64,000 bases of DNA, from assembly GCA_016789105.1 (NCBI GenBank), contig JAEURN010000004.1:372001-436000 (forward strand), given 5' to 3'. The notes beneath the pieces were generated by a model. That model was not told where the DNA came from. It did not search any database and was given only the letters and a program-made list of their open reading frames with translations. Made by a program: the position numbers and the translations under genes. The DNA is from Armatimonadota bacterium (GTDB lineage: Bacteria > Armatimonadota > Fimbriimonadia > Fimbriimonadales > Fimbriimonadaceae). Shown here piece by piece: positions 52,951-62,297 of this stretch (the first letter of the stretch is position 1; every line of letters starts with the position of its first letter).

Positions 52951-54095
52951 TGTTGGCAACACTGTGCGGCCTGATCGCTTTGAGCCAGGAAGGCGACATC
53001 GTCCAAAAGGAGTTGCCCAATGGCGCCAAGTACCGGATTGAGCGCATGTCCGATTCGGGCCAAGTAATGGCGGCCCTCTATGTGGATGAGTCCAACCTTC
53101 CGCAAGATGGCGGCACCTCCGGGACGCGGCACTTGTTGGAACACCTGATCGCCAAGGGCGGTGACCGGCAGTTGGATCGCCGGCTGGAATCTGTCGGGCT
53201 GAGCCTGACCGCCTTTACCGAGCGGGACGGGACGGCATTCGTGATCATGGGTCCATCCAGTCAGGCAGTTGCCGCGGTGCAAAGCCTTGCCGACCTGTTG
53301 GAACCGTTGGACGTGCCGGAGGCGGAATTGGCGAACGAAGTCAAGATTATCGACCAAGAAGGCGTTTTCCGCGACCGGTTCAGTCGGTTTTTGGATGCGG
53401 CTTGGCTCAAACTCTTTGACCCGCCGGTAGAAAGCATCCATGGCAACATCGGGGCCCTGGCCCAGTTGACGCCAGCAGACCTCAAAGGCGCAGCAGAAGC
53501 CTATCGCGCCGCCGGTGGATTGAGCGTTTTTGTCCGGGGAGAGGTCGAACCGGGGCCCGTATCGTTGAGGTTGCAAGAAATCCTTGGCGCGGCAAGCCCG
53601 GGCAAGTCCCGGTATCAAACTAGGAATGTCTTGGAATCCATCGGGATGAAAGAGACAGTCAAGGCCAAGGGGGCCGCGCGGGCCGTTGTTGCCGCTGGCC
53701 TAGATCGCCCGATGACCCTGGCTCGCATTGGCGTTGCCCTGGCCATGCAGGGGCTAGAACCAGGGTTTTCGACCGTGTATGAACCAAGTTTCAACCGGGG
53801 AGCCCTGTTGCTTTTCTCGGAAGACACCCGGTCATTCGAAAGCCTTGGCAAATATGGGGTCGGGGATGTCCCCCGGCTCGCGCCCTTCGTCCGATTGCAA
53901 GCGGTAAGGTTCGTCAGCGGCCTTCTTACCGAGGGTCCGGCTTACGGAGCTTTGCGGGCCAAACAAGTCCGGCAAGCCCCTGCCTTCAAAATCGAATCGT
54001 TACGCTCGACGGCTGTCGGCTTAACGGATCAAGAAATCTGGAGTGCCCTGCAAGATTGGCAAGGCGGGGCGCTGCATATTGGGGGGACGCAATGA
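52950..54095 (+). CDS. M16-family peptidase, catalytic subunit
   Basis: A 381-residue insulinase/processing peptidase-like protein. The zinc motif H-x2-E-H is present as HLLEH at residues 61-65, with the further Glu in ELANEVKIIDQE about 70 residues later. A short hydrophobic N-terminus (LATLCGLIAL) suggests export. Paired M16 proteins form a clam-shell protease for peptides. It is coupled to the SDR gene upstream (shared base) and to the next M16-like gene downstream (ATGA). Confidence 0.85.
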   Translation: MLATLCGLIALSQEGDIVQKELPNGAKYRIERMSDSGQVMAALYVDESNLPQDGGTSGTRHLLEHLIAKGGDRQLDRRLESVGLSLTAFTERDGTAFVIMGPSSQAVAAVQSLADLLEPLDVPEAELANEVKIIDQEGVFRDRFSRFLDAAWLKLFDPPVESIHGNIGALAQLTPADLKGAAEAYRAAGGLSVFVRGEVEPGPVSLRLQEILGAASPGKSRYQTRNVLESIGMKETVKAKGAARAVVAAGLDRPMTLARIGVALAMQGLEPGFSTVYEPSFNRGALLLFSEDTRSFESLGKYGVGDVPRLAPFVRLQAVRFVSGLLTEGPAYGALRAKQVRQAPAFKIESLRSTAVGLTDQEIWSALQDWQGGALHIGGTQ

Positions 54096-55306
54096 TCGCC
54101 GCGTTGATCGGGGCGGCGCTGGTTCAGACTCAGGTCAAATTCAGCGTTCTCGAGTTACCGGATCCTCAAATGGACCACGTGGCGATCCATGCCTATCTGT
54201 GGCGGGACGGAGCCTATGCGAAGGAAGATGCGGCTTGGCGGGTCATGGCCGCTTCCATCGGCCAAAACTCCAAAACTTATTCAACCAGCGATGTCGAGTT
54301 TTTTGGCAGCATGGCAGGCATCCGTCCGCGGGTTTGCGCCGCTCCCGGGTTCATCCGGGTTGAAATTGTTTCTCCCCCGGCAAAATGGCGCGACTCGTTG
54401 GCGCTTGCTGCTAGTCTCATCGCGGAACCCAATTGGCGCGCCAACCGTTGGGAAGAAATGCAGGAGATGCTGGCCAAGGCCCCGGCCGATCTTTGGCGTG
54501 ACCTTGTTTGGCCGCCCGGGGATTTTTCGCAGAAGGTGGATGGCGAAGCCCTTGCGAATTGCCATGCCCGGAACCTGGATCTCAATGGCGTGCGGGTCGT
54601 GGTCTCCGGTCCGGTGGAAGTCGGCCAAGCCCGCGATGTGCTCGCCAAGGCGGCAGCGGGGTGGCCGCTGCCGGATTACCGCAAAATCAGCCGCTATTCT
54701 GAGGAAGTCAAGCCCCCAGACCGTCAGGCGACCGGCGCAACCAGCTACGAACTCACCGGAGCCCCGATCCGCGTAGGCGAAAAGGGTGCCGCCGCCGAAT
54801 TCCTGGCTTCGGTTGCGCTTGGTATCGGCAAGGGGTCGGCCGTTTGGGAACAACTCCGAGAACGGGATGCCCTGGCCTATCGGGTCGAAGGATTTTTGTG
54901 GCCGACCCGCCAGGGGTTCGTCCCGCGTTTGGTGATGATCCGCCGGGCCGAGCCGAACGAATTGATCCATGCCGGCACGATGGTCAACGGCCTCAAGGAA
55001 TCGGTCAAAGGGTTTGCGCTTCCCGAACTTGCCCGGGCCAAGGTCATGGCAAGGCAAATCCTGCTCCGGCCCAATGCGTTTGCTTCGGTTTATCTGGATT
55101 CGGACTCCACATTGTTTGGCGACCGCGACGACGACACCCGCTGGCGCGGTTTGTTGAATGGCATGGATCTCCCTTCCGTCCCCCTTGCGCGCTGGGCCGA
55201 TGCGCTTGACCAAGTCAGTGAAGAGGAATTCCGGGCGGCCGCTGTCAAAATGCTGGAGACGGCCCAAATCCACGTCACCCGGGGGATTCCGGGGATATCG
55301 GACTAA
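54092..55306 (+). CDS. M16-like peptidase partner subunit (no zinc motif)
   Basis: A 404-residue protein, exported by a short signal-like N-terminus (MIAALIGAALVQTQ). It shows the M16 fold pattern (an N-terminal H-x-A-I-H-A-Y-L-W like strand, then EQLRERDALAYRVEGFLWPTRQGFVPRLVM in the second domain) but no HxxEH box, so it should be the non-catalytic partner of the preceding gene. ATG at 54092 is preceded by GGGGGGA and overlaps the partner's stop. It converges with kdsB with a 4-base overlap. Confidence 0.82.
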   Translation: MIAALIGAALVQTQVKFSVLELPDPQMDHVAIHAYLWRDGAYAKEDAAWRVMAASIGQNSKTYSTSDVEFFGSMAGIRPRVCAAPGFIRVEIVSPPAKWRDSLALAASLIAEPNWRANRWEEMQEMLAKAPADLWRDLVWPPGDFSQKVDGEALANCHARNLDLNGVRVVVSGPVEVGQARDVLAKAAAGWPLPDYRKISRYSEEVKPPDRQATGATSYELTGAPIRVGEKGAAAEFLASVALGIGKGSAVWEQLRERDALAYRVEGFLWPTRQGFVPRLVMIRRAEPNELIHAGTMVNGLKESVKGFALPELARAKVMARQILLRPNAFASVYLDSDSTLFGDRDDDTRWRGLLNGMDLPSVPLARWADALDQVSEEEFRAAAVKMLETAQIHVTRGIPGISD

Positions 55307-56028
55307 CGCCGCTCGGCAAGCAGACGCCGGACGGCTTCTGCTTGCTCCGGCGTGTCCACAGCCAAAGCCGACCCTTTGCCCTCGGCCATCCGGACCCGCA
55401 CGCCATGTTCCAAAAAGCGGAGTTGTTCGAGCGACTCGGCGATTTCCAAAGGGGTTTGCGGCCAGCTTGCAAAAGATTCGACCAAGCTGTGCCGGTAGGC
55501 ATAGAGGCCAATGTGCTTTTTGACGGGGGTTGTCCTTTCGTTCCGGGGATACGGGATGGAATGGCGTGAGAAATAGAGGGCGTCGCCCGCAAGGTCGGTG
55601 ACCACCTTGACAACGGCCGGGTTTTCAACCTCATGGTCTGGGCAGTCCGCCATTAGCGAAGACATCTGGACGGCGGGGTCATCGAAGAGCGGTCGGGCGC
55701 AGGCGGCGAGGTCGCCGGGATCGATGAGCGGCTCATCTCCTTGGACATTGAGGTAGAAATCGTGGGGCATCGACCGGGCGACTTCGGCGATCCGGTCAGT
55801 CCCGCTGGGGTGGTCGGGCGAGGTTAGGATGGCAGGTGCCCCAAATTGGCCAGCAGCGTGTACGATTTCTTGGTCCGGAGTGGCAATGACGACGTTGTTG
55901 GAAACCCCGGATGCAACGGCGGCTTCATAAACCCATTGGACCATCGGCTTGCCCAAGAGGTCGCAGAGGGGTTTTCCCGGGAACCGGGAAGACCCCATGC
56001 GGCTTGGGATGACGACGAGGCAGGTCAT
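55303..56028 (-). CDS. kdsB: 3-deoxy-manno-octulosonate cytidylyltransferase
   Basis: A 241-residue enzyme that makes CMP-Kdo for lipopolysaccharide. Signatures are VVIPSRMGSSRFPGKPLCDLLGKPMVQWVYE (residues 5-35), HPSGTDRIAEVA, NVQGDEPLIDPGDL and KVVTDLAGDALYFSRHSIPYPRN, then KHIGLYAYRHSLVE. ATG at 56028 begins the conserved N-terminus; the open frame continues 87 codons upstream over secDF without homology. It follows the secDF stop by one base and implies a Kdo-containing outer membrane. Confidence 0.95.
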   Translation of the reverse strand: MTCLVVIPSRMGSSRFPGKPLCDLLGKPMVQWVYEAAVASGVSNNVVIATPDQEIVHAAGQFGAPAILTSPDHPSGTDRIAEVARSMPHDFYLNVQGDEPLIDPGDLAACARPLFDDPAVQMSSLMADCPDHEVENPAVVKVVTDLAGDALYFSRHSIPYPRNERTTPVKKHIGLYAYRHSLVESFASWPQTPLEIAESLEQLRFLEHGVRVRMAEGKGSALAVDTPEQAEAVRRLLAERR

Positions 56029-56029
56029 C

Positions 56030-58576
56030 CTACTCTTCGTCTTCGATGGAGTGGCTGGCCTGTTCGCGGACGGATTTCTTGCGGCGGATCGTCCCGTATG
56101 CGCTGGTGTCCTCTTGGGTTGCCGAGGTTTGGGTTGCAACAACCTGGGCGGCTCGGAGTTTGGTCTCGTGCTGCGCTTCGTAAACCAGCCCTTCGGCTTC
56201 GCCCTTTCGTTTGACAACGGCCCGATCCCAAAGCCAGAGGATGGGAGAGGCGTTGAAGATGGAGCTGTATGTCCCGACGAGGATTCCAAGGAACATGACG
56301 AGAACCATGAACTTGAGGTCAGGAGTGGGGGTGCCGAAGATCAGGAGCAAAGCCAGGGGCAGCATCGCCGCGGCCGAGGTGTTGATCGACCGGGCAACCG
56401 TTTGGGTCACGGATTTGTCGCACAAGTGCTCGAAGGTTTCCGCGCCTTTGGATCGCCGCAGATTCTCTCGGATCCGGTCGAAAATGATGATCGTATCATG
56501 GACTGAAAAGCCGATGACCGTCAGCATGGCGGTGATGAACATCGAACTGACCTCCCAACCCAAAAGCTTTCCGATGATGGCGGCCATGCCAACGATGAAG
56601 AGCACGTCGTGGAGCAGGGCCATGACGGCACTCGCCCCGAACTTGACCCCGTTCTTCATGCCGCCAAGGGCGAATCCGAACCGGAGTGCCATGTAAAGCA
56701 CGATCAGGGCCGACGAGATCAACACGCCATTGATGGCGTTGGTAGTTGTTTCTTTGCTGATGCTGGGGCCGATTTCACTGATTCCGGAGTCTTTGTCGAC
56801 CGTCAGCCCTGCGGCTTTGGCGATATCGGCTTGGGCTGTGGCGCTCTGCAAACCTTGACCAGTGGGGACAGTGATGTAGACCTGGTGCTTGCCACCCTCG
56901 AGCGTCGCCAATTTGACGTTGGTGCCCTTGAACCCAGCGGCGGCCAAATTGGCGTTCACTTGTTGGGTTGTCACCGAGTTATCGACGACGAAGCTGGCTT
57001 CAAATCCGCCCTGGAATTCGACGTTGGGTTTGATGCCGAAGACGGCCAAGGCGATGATACCGGGGACGATGAGCACGGCAGACAAGGTGAACCACCGCTT
57101 GGCCTTGCCGATGACTTGGATCACCTTGTCCGATGCGCCGGCTTCCAGCTTCTCTCCAAACAGGTTGCGGTTCAGCGCATACCATTTGGGGTCGGTTCCG
57201 ATTCCCAGCGATGTGAGGCCGACAAGGAGCGACCGGGTAACGGCGACGGCGGTGAAAAAGCTGACCAAAACCCCGATGACGAGGGCAGTTGCAAATCCCT
57301 TCACAGCAGAGGTGCCGAGGATGAACAACACCGTCGAGGTGATGACTGTGCAGGCATTGGAGTCGAGGATTGCCGACAAGGCCCGTTTAAAGCCGAGTTC
57401 GACCGCGGTCAGCAGCTTGCGGCCCGCCCGGAGTTCTTCTTTGACCCGCTCAAAAACAAGGATGTTGGCGTCCACGGCCATCCCAACCGACAGGATGAAA
57501 GCGGCCAAAGAAGCCAAGCTAAACGTCGCCCCGATGTACTTCATCACCGTGATGGTGAACAAGCAATAAAGCGTCATGGCGACGGCGGCGACGAGCCCAG
57601 GGAAGGCGTAATAGCCAATCAAATAGATGATGATGATGACGAAGCTGATAACCCCGGCGCGCACCATCTGGTTGAAGGCTTCATCACCAATGGTGGGGGA
57701 GATTTTTTCGCTGGCCAAAACCTTGAGGTCAACGGGCAGCGAGCCGGATTTCACGAGATCCGTCAGTTGGCGGATGTATCCGGCGTCGAACTCGCCGTCG
57801 ATGTAGGCATTGTCCGAAAGCACCGCGCCGTCCTTCTTCGGGGAGATCTGCAGCACGCGACCGTTCATGACGAACGCGAGATTTTCGCCTTCATTAAGGT
57901 ACCGGCGGGACCAAGCCGCTAGCTTCTTTGAGCCGGCGTCGCTGAATTTGAACATCGGCCGAGATTTGCCGTTGCCGAGGACTTCGCCAAACGCATCGAC
58001 GACATCGTCGCCTTCCAGGATCAAATCCCAACTCTTGATCATTTGGTCGTACTCCGGTGTGCCGGGTTCGATGATCTTGTCGGGCGATGTGCTCCGGGTG
58101 AACGTGGCATAGGGGGCCCCGCTCTTGTCGATTTCCTGCTCGGAAGCGACCTGGTAGGTTTTGTTCGGGCGTTTTTGCGTCCCGACACTGCGGGCGTGGA
58201 ACACCTGGACTTTGGCAGTGTTGCTCAGGAGTTCCTTGGCTTGCTCCAGGTCGGTTGCACCGGGCAGTTCAATTACAAATTGGTCTTCACCCTTGGTCGT
58301 GACCGTTCCTTCGTTGACGCCAAGGCCTTGCCCCACCCGCCGCTCCAAGTTCCCCTGGACGGTTTTTTGCACGCGGGAAAGGTTTTTGGCCTGCTCGGCG
58401 GTCAAGGTGGCCTTGTCCATTTGCATGGTCAGGCGGATCCCACCGGCGACATCGAGGCCCTTCTTGAGCGGTTTGAGGGTGTAGCCCCAAATCGAGAGCC
58501 CGGTCAGGGCGACTACAAGGATGAGAAACCAACTGTTTCGGGAGTTCAAACGAAAAGCCTCCGGCCCGAGGGCCAA
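56030..58576 (-). CDS. secDF: Protein translocase SecD-SecF fusion
   Basis: A single 848-residue protein joining SecD (about residues 1-470) and SecF (about 490-848), accessory parts of the Sec translocon that use proton flow to pull substrates out. The SecD part has GLDVAGGIRLTMQ and the QFVIELPGATDLEQAKELL periplasmic domain, and AFILSVGMAVDANILVFERVKEEL (D-x5-E type motif 4); the SecF part has IKPNVEFQGGFEASF and TVIGFSVHDTIIIFDRIRENLRR. The TTG start at 58576 follows a perfect TATAAT by exactly 6 bases. kdsB follows after one base. Confidence 0.95.
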   Translation of the reverse strand: MALGPEAFRLNSRNSWFLILVVALTGLSIWGYTLKPLKKGLDVAGGIRLTMQMDKATLTAEQAKNLSRVQKTVQGNLERRVGQGLGVNEGTVTTKGEDQFVIELPGATDLEQAKELLSNTAKVQVFHARSVGTQKRPNKTYQVASEQEIDKSGAPYATFTRSTSPDKIIEPGTPEYDQMIKSWDLILEGDDVVDAFGEVLGNGKSRPMFKFSDAGSKKLAAWSRRYLNEGENLAFVMNGRVLQISPKKDGAVLSDNAYIDGEFDAGYIRQLTDLVKSGSLPVDLKVLASEKISPTIGDEAFNQMVRAGVISFVIIIIYLIGYYAFPGLVAAVAMTLYCLFTITVMKYIGATFSLASLAAFILSVGMAVDANILVFERVKEELRAGRKLLTAVELGFKRALSAILDSNACTVITSTVLFILGTSAVKGFATALVIGVLVSFFTAVAVTRSLLVGLTSLGIGTDPKWYALNRNLFGEKLEAGASDKVIQVIGKAKRWFTLSAVLIVPGIIALAVFGIKPNVEFQGGFEASFVVDNSVTTQQVNANLAAAGFKGTNVKLATLEGGKHQVYITVPTGQGLQSATAQADIAKAAGLTVDKDSGISEIGPSISKETTTNAINGVLISSALIVLYMALRFGFALGGMKNGVKFGASAVMALLHDVLFIVGMAAIIGKLLGWEVSSMFITAMLTVIGFSVHDTIIIFDRIRENLRRSKGAETFEHLCDKSVTQTVARSINTSAAAMLPLALLLIFGTPTPDLKFMVLVMFLGILVGTYSSIFNASPILWLWDRAVVKRKGEAEGLVYEAQHETKLRAAQVVATQTSATQEDTSAYGTIRRKKSVREQASHSIEDEE

Positions 58577-58582
58577 GCGCGG

Positions 58583-58588
58583 ATTATA
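58583..58588 (-). promoter_or_regulatory. -10 element TATAAT, leaderless type, before secDF
   Basis: A perfect TATAAT on the minus strand ends 6 bases before the TTG start at 58576. The 16-base palindrome at 58595-58610 overlaps where a -35 box would lie. Confidence 0.6.
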
Positions 58589-58594
58589 CCTATG

Positions 58595-58610
58595 GGTTTG
58601 AATTCAAACC
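58595..58610. promoter_or_regulatory. 16-base perfect palindrome GGTTTGAA-TTCAAACC upstream of secDF
   Basis: A perfect inverted repeat in the 50-base gap between secDF and the LolA-like gene, placed just upstream of the secDF -10 element; a plausible operator. Confidence 0.45.
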
Positions 58611-58626
58611 GGGGGGCTTGGGCCAC

Positions 58627-59313
58627 CTAGCGGGGCTTGATCTTCTTGAACCCGGAATAGGCGGCGGGGAGGTCGTATTCGCTGGGATCAACCTTGGTGT
58701 TGATCGAGTCTTTGATCAAATATCCTTTGATGCGGCTGACCCGCCCTTCGGTGGTTTTGGTGATTTCGAATTGTCGCAACACGAATGTCTTGGGTTCAAA
58801 CCATTGGGTGATTTGAACCTGGGATTTTTGGGTCGGGCTGATTGTCTTGGCGTCGTAACGGGTGAGCTTTTTGCCGTCCACCGTGTCTTCGGTGGCCGCG
58901 GTAACGGTTGGGCTCGGGTTGGTGGCGAACCGGGGTCCCAAGTCGTCCAGTGTCAGAGACATCTCGCCCGCGGCTGGGGTGAGTTTTGGGGCGTTCGGTG
59001 GCAACTCAATCCCACCCTCCGGTTCATCCATTTCATAAGCCTTGTCCAGTAGATAGGCCGTCCATTTCCTTTTTTTGTTGTAGGCACTCTCGGCAACATC
59101 AAGGCCTTCGGTATAGAGCTTTGTCCGGCGGCCATCGGGGGAGATGGTCAAGGTGACTTCTTGGCGCATGCCCGCCCCTTCTTGGGGGATGCTGACCATC
59201 ACATAGGTTCCTTTGAACCCGGTGAGCTTGTTGATGGCATCCTGCTTCATCTGTTCGAGTTGCTCGAACGTGGGAGCTTGGCCGAGGAGGAGGGGTACGA
59301 GCGCCAGGGTCAT
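58627..59313 (-). CDS. LolA-like periplasmic protein
   Basis: A 228-residue exported protein with a short hydrophobic start (MTLALVPLLLG). The repeated beta-strand pattern (FKGTYVMVSIPQEGAGMRQEVTLTISPDGRRTKLYTEGLDVA, WTAYLLDKAYEMDEP, QSQVQITQWFEPKTFVLRQFEITKTTEGRVSRI) resembles the LolA/LolB lipoprotein-carrier fold, seen also in sigma-factor regulators and DUF families. The role as a lipoprotein carrier is tentative. It lies 50 bases upstream of secDF, which has its own promoter. Confidence 0.6.
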   Translation of the reverse strand: MTLALVPLLLGQAPTFEQLEQMKQDAINKLTGFKGTYVMVSIPQEGAGMRQEVTLTISPDGRRTKLYTEGLDVAESAYNKKRKWTAYLLDKAYEMDEPEGGIELPPNAPKLTPAAGEMSLTLDDLGPRFATNPSPTVTAATEDTVDGKKLTRYDAKTISPTQKSQVQITQWFEPKTFVLRQFEITKTTEGRVSRIKGYLIKDSINTKVDPSEYDLPAAYSGFKKIKPR

Positions 59314-59447
59314 GGCTATACGGGGTTAGACGGTTGGCAAGGGCCGGGGTTGCGGCGAATTCAGACGATGTCCCTGGTGTTTTCCAGTCTCATGCGGGCC
59401 GGATGGGGGGCGGCCGAGGAAATCCTGAACCGGCCCCCGGCGCGCCC

Positions 59448-60428
59448 TCAGTCGCGGGCCCAGAACATCGGGCCGGCCTCTTCGGCGATGACGGCTTGCT
59501 TGAGAACCTCTACCGCCTTGGAAAGGCCTTCCGTCGATGTCATCAGACCGTCTTCGTGTTCGATGCTCAAGACGAAGTCGTAGCCAACGGTGCGCAGGAC
59601 GGAGACAAAGTCCTTCCACCATTCCACCGGGTGGCCGTAGCCGACCGAGCGGAACACCCATGACCGGCCGGCGATGTCGCCATAGGACTTGGTGTCCAGG
59701 TTGCCGTTGATCCGGGCCGTTTCCGGGTCGATCCTCGTGTCTTTGGCGTGAACATGGAACAGGGCACCTTCGCGACCAAGTTGCCGAACGGCGGCCAACG
59801 GGTCGATGCCTTGCCACCACAGGTGAGATGGGTCGAAGTTGGCCCCGATCCGGTGACCGTTTTTGCCGGCCCCGTTGCGCAGCGTCAGCAAGGATTCGTT
59901 GTTGTAGGCCAGGAATCCTGGGTGCATCTCAATGCCGAAATTGACGTTTTTGGATTCGAGGAAATCCGCTTGTTCTTGCCAGTAGGGCAACGCGACAGAC
60001 CATTGGTAGGCGAGGATGTCTCGGAATTCATCGGGCCAAGCGCAAGTGACCCAGTTTGGGTTTTTCGCATCCGGATTGTCGCCCGGGCAGCCGCTGAATC
60101 CGTTAACCCTTTCGATGCCAAGCGCATGGGCCAGTTCCACCCCCCGGCGGAATGCGTTGTGGTGGTCTACGGCGATGGACTTAACCGGGTGGAGGGGATT
60201 GCCATGCACGGAAATGGCACTGAGAACCAGCCCCCGCCGTGCCAATTCGGCATGCAACTGATCGCGGGCCTCCTTGCTTTGCAACAGCTTCTCGACATCA
60301 AGGTGGGGAGAGCCCGGATAGGCACCAGCCCCAATTTCCACGGCACCGATGCCAAGCGATTGGACGATGTCGAGGACTTCGGTGAGCGGTTTATCTCCGA
60401 ACAGGGCGGTGAAGAGGCCGATCTTCAT
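59448..60428 (-). CDS. Sugar phosphate isomerase/epimerase-like TIM barrel (AP endonuclease 2 family)
   Basis: A 326-residue protein of the xylose-isomerase-like/AP_endonuc_2 superfamily. The barrel pattern starts MKIGLFTALFGDKPLTEVLDIVQSLGIGAVEIGAGAYPG, with VNGFSGCPGDNPD, VNFGIEMHPGFLAYN (metal Glu), ANFDPSHLWWQGIDP (Asp/His) and FHVHAKDT (His) giving a plausible divalent-metal site, and SIEHED late. Family members isomerise or epimerise sugars, or act in inositol catabolism. No pathway neighbours are present. Confidence 0.87.
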   Translation of the reverse strand: MKIGLFTALFGDKPLTEVLDIVQSLGIGAVEIGAGAYPGSPHLDVEKLLQSKEARDQLHAELARRGLVLSAISVHGNPLHPVKSIAVDHHNAFRRGVELAHALGIERVNGFSGCPGDNPDAKNPNWVTCAWPDEFRDILAYQWSVALPYWQEQADFLESKNVNFGIEMHPGFLAYNNESLLTLRNGAGKNGHRIGANFDPSHLWWQGIDPLAAVRQLGREGALFHVHAKDTRIDPETARINGNLDTKSYGDIAGRSWVFRSVGYGHPVEWWKDFVSVLRTVGYDFVLSIEHEDGLMTSTEGLSKAVEVLKQAVIAEEAGPMFWARD

Positions 60429-60461
60429 TTTCGGCCCCTGTTTACCCGCCGCGATCGTGCT

Positions 60462-62291
60462 CTAAGGTCGCCCGGCCCGGGCCACGAGGGAAAGGTAGTA
60501 AAGATACGAGGGGTAGAAATAGTCGTCTGGCGTGGTGGAAAGCCCGGGTGAATATTCAAAGAGTTGTTGGCGACATTTGTTGAGCATCCTTTCGGCCGCT
60601 GGTTTGTCGCCGGATCGGATCAACAATTCGGCCATGGCAAGGGATTCTTCGAGGAATTCCGAGGTTTCGTCCAGATAGATCGACCGGTAGTCTTCGGATT
60701 TGGCCAGCATGTCGGCGAGGTCTTTGGCAAATGGGGCTTTTGATTGTTTGCCGTCGTATTGCCGGATGATCCTCACTGCCGTTGTGGGGAGCAGATCTAA
60801 TGACTCGGTGAAATAGCCGAAAAACGTCCGCATGTCTTCGTCGGACAGTTTCGATGAATCGGCCAAGACGAGGAATGGGGTCTCGCCCGGGCTAATGTTG
60901 TAGAGGTCACCGACGGTCTCGAGGATGGCTTCGAAGTCTTCGGTGCCATAAACCCCGCTGAGGCTTTCTGCTGCGGCAAACTCAAAAACATCGGAAACCA
61001 TCGCCCCGCCACCGTCGGCAATGAGCCCGGCAATGGCCTCTGCCCCGGTTGGGTAAGGCTTTGTGTTGCCGTTGAGCACGGTTGTAAACGGCTTGTCAAA
61101 CGACCGAGCGGCGTCGATTGCTTGGATGGCCGCGTCGCGCTCGGTGGATGTGAGGAGGTCGCTTTCTTGGAGCTTGGCCGCCATTTGTTTTGCTTCATCC
61201 CATTGCCCCATTTGGATGGTGCGGTGCAGGCAGTCGATTTGGATCAGGTCAGATCCGCTCTTATCGAAAATCGCTTTGAACGTTTTAGCAAACGACTCCT
61301 TTTCAGATTTCGTCAGCTTCCGCATGGGGACGTCCCCATCCATGTCGATGAGCACCAAGAACAAGCTGAGGTAGGCGGTTTCGGCCTCTTCTTCCCCCGC
61401 TTTGGTCAAAGTCGCCATGGCTTGGTCGGGGCTGATGAACATTTGGCAAAACGCTTCGAAGGCCAGCCAGTCAGAGAGCCCGGCATAAAGTTCTGGGTCG
61501 AGCTTGCCTTGGACCTGTTGGGCAAAGGCGATGCCCCGCTTGGGGTCGCCAGAGTCTAGTACCGACCATTTCGCGATCGCCAAGAGCATGTTCCACAGAG
61601 TTCCGAACTGTTCTGGCTCCACCTCTTGAGTTTCGATTTGGTTGAGGACGAGTTGGAAGGCGGCCTCCGGTTTGCCGATGTTGCTTTTGATGACCGAGTT
61701 GGCTTGCCGCAAGGGGGCGTTGGCGGCATATCGGGCTTTGATTTCGTCCGTCCGCACCTTCCGCGACCGGGCCATATCGAGGTTGTCATCTTGGAATAGT
61801 TGGAAGGCGGCTTCGGCGAATTCTGGTTCCCCAATGGCTCCGATATAGCCATGTTTATTTACAAAAAATGAGATATTCGAGTCGGCCAGGCTGGCCTTGT
61901 ACCAGAGTCGGCCCAAGACTTGGGAACCAGTGTCCTGAACCAATGCAATCCGGGATTGACCCCGGAATAGTCCGCGGGCCATGGCGTCGTATTCGCGGTA
62001 CCGGGTTTCTGCCGAATCGATGTTGGCGACGATGACACTGAGCCCGGGGTTATCGGCCGAGATCTGCCTAATCGTGTCCGCATCGTATTCAAGCGAATCG
62101 AAATTGGCTTGAGACCAAAAGTAGAGAAGGTAGTTTGTACCCCGTTGCAAGGTGGGGGCTGGATGGCCAAGGATGACGCTCCCGAACTCGAATGTCGGGG
62201 CTTTGTCCCCGGGTAGCAAAACTTCGGATTCTTGGGCAAAGGCACCAACAGAGGCGAACACGCAAAACAAACAGGCAAGAAACCGCGACAT
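60462..62291 (-). CDS. Secreted TlpA-like protein without CxxC, with long helical region
   Basis: A 609-residue exported protein (signal MSRFLACLFCVFASVGAFA). Residues about 24-165 are a thioredoxin/TlpA-like domain (LLPGDKAPTFEFG, NYLLYFWSQANFDSLEYD, NISFFVNKHGYIGAIG), but the CxxC of the active site is replaced by SQAN, so it cannot do thiol chemistry. The remaining 440 residues are mostly helical with TPR-like repeats. It shares LLPGDKAP with the next protein and lies 57 bases after it. TAATTT ends 6 bases before the ATG. Confidence 0.75.
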   Translation of the reverse strand: MSRFLACLFCVFASVGAFAQESEVLLPGDKAPTFEFGSVILGHPAPTLQRGTNYLLYFWSQANFDSLEYDADTIRQISADNPGLSVIVANIDSAETRYREYDAMARGLFRGQSRIALVQDTGSQVLGRLWYKASLADSNISFFVNKHGYIGAIGEPEFAEAAFQLFQDDNLDMARSRKVRTDEIKARYAANAPLRQANSVIKSNIGKPEAAFQLVLNQIETQEVEPEQFGTLWNMLLAIAKWSVLDSGDPKRGIAFAQQVQGKLDPELYAGLSDWLAFEAFCQMFISPDQAMATLTKAGEEEAETAYLSLFLVLIDMDGDVPMRKLTKSEKESFAKTFKAIFDKSGSDLIQIDCLHRTIQMGQWDEAKQMAAKLQESDLLTSTERDAAIQAIDAARSFDKPFTTVLNGNTKPYPTGAEAIAGLIADGGGAMVSDVFEFAAAESLSGVYGTEDFEAILETVGDLYNISPGETPFLVLADSSKLSDEDMRTFFGYFTESLDLLPTTAVRIIRQYDGKQSKAPFAKDLADMLAKSEDYRSIYLDETSEFLEESLAMAELLIRSGDKPAAERMLNKCRQQLFEYSPGLSTTPDDYFYPSYLYYLSLVARAGRP

Positions 62292-62297
62292 GTGCGG

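Noticed and set aside
56609-57922. 437-codon open frame antisense to secDF
   Set aside because: Lies wholly over a clear SecDF gene; the protein has no domain pattern and is an effect of G+C-rich codon usage.
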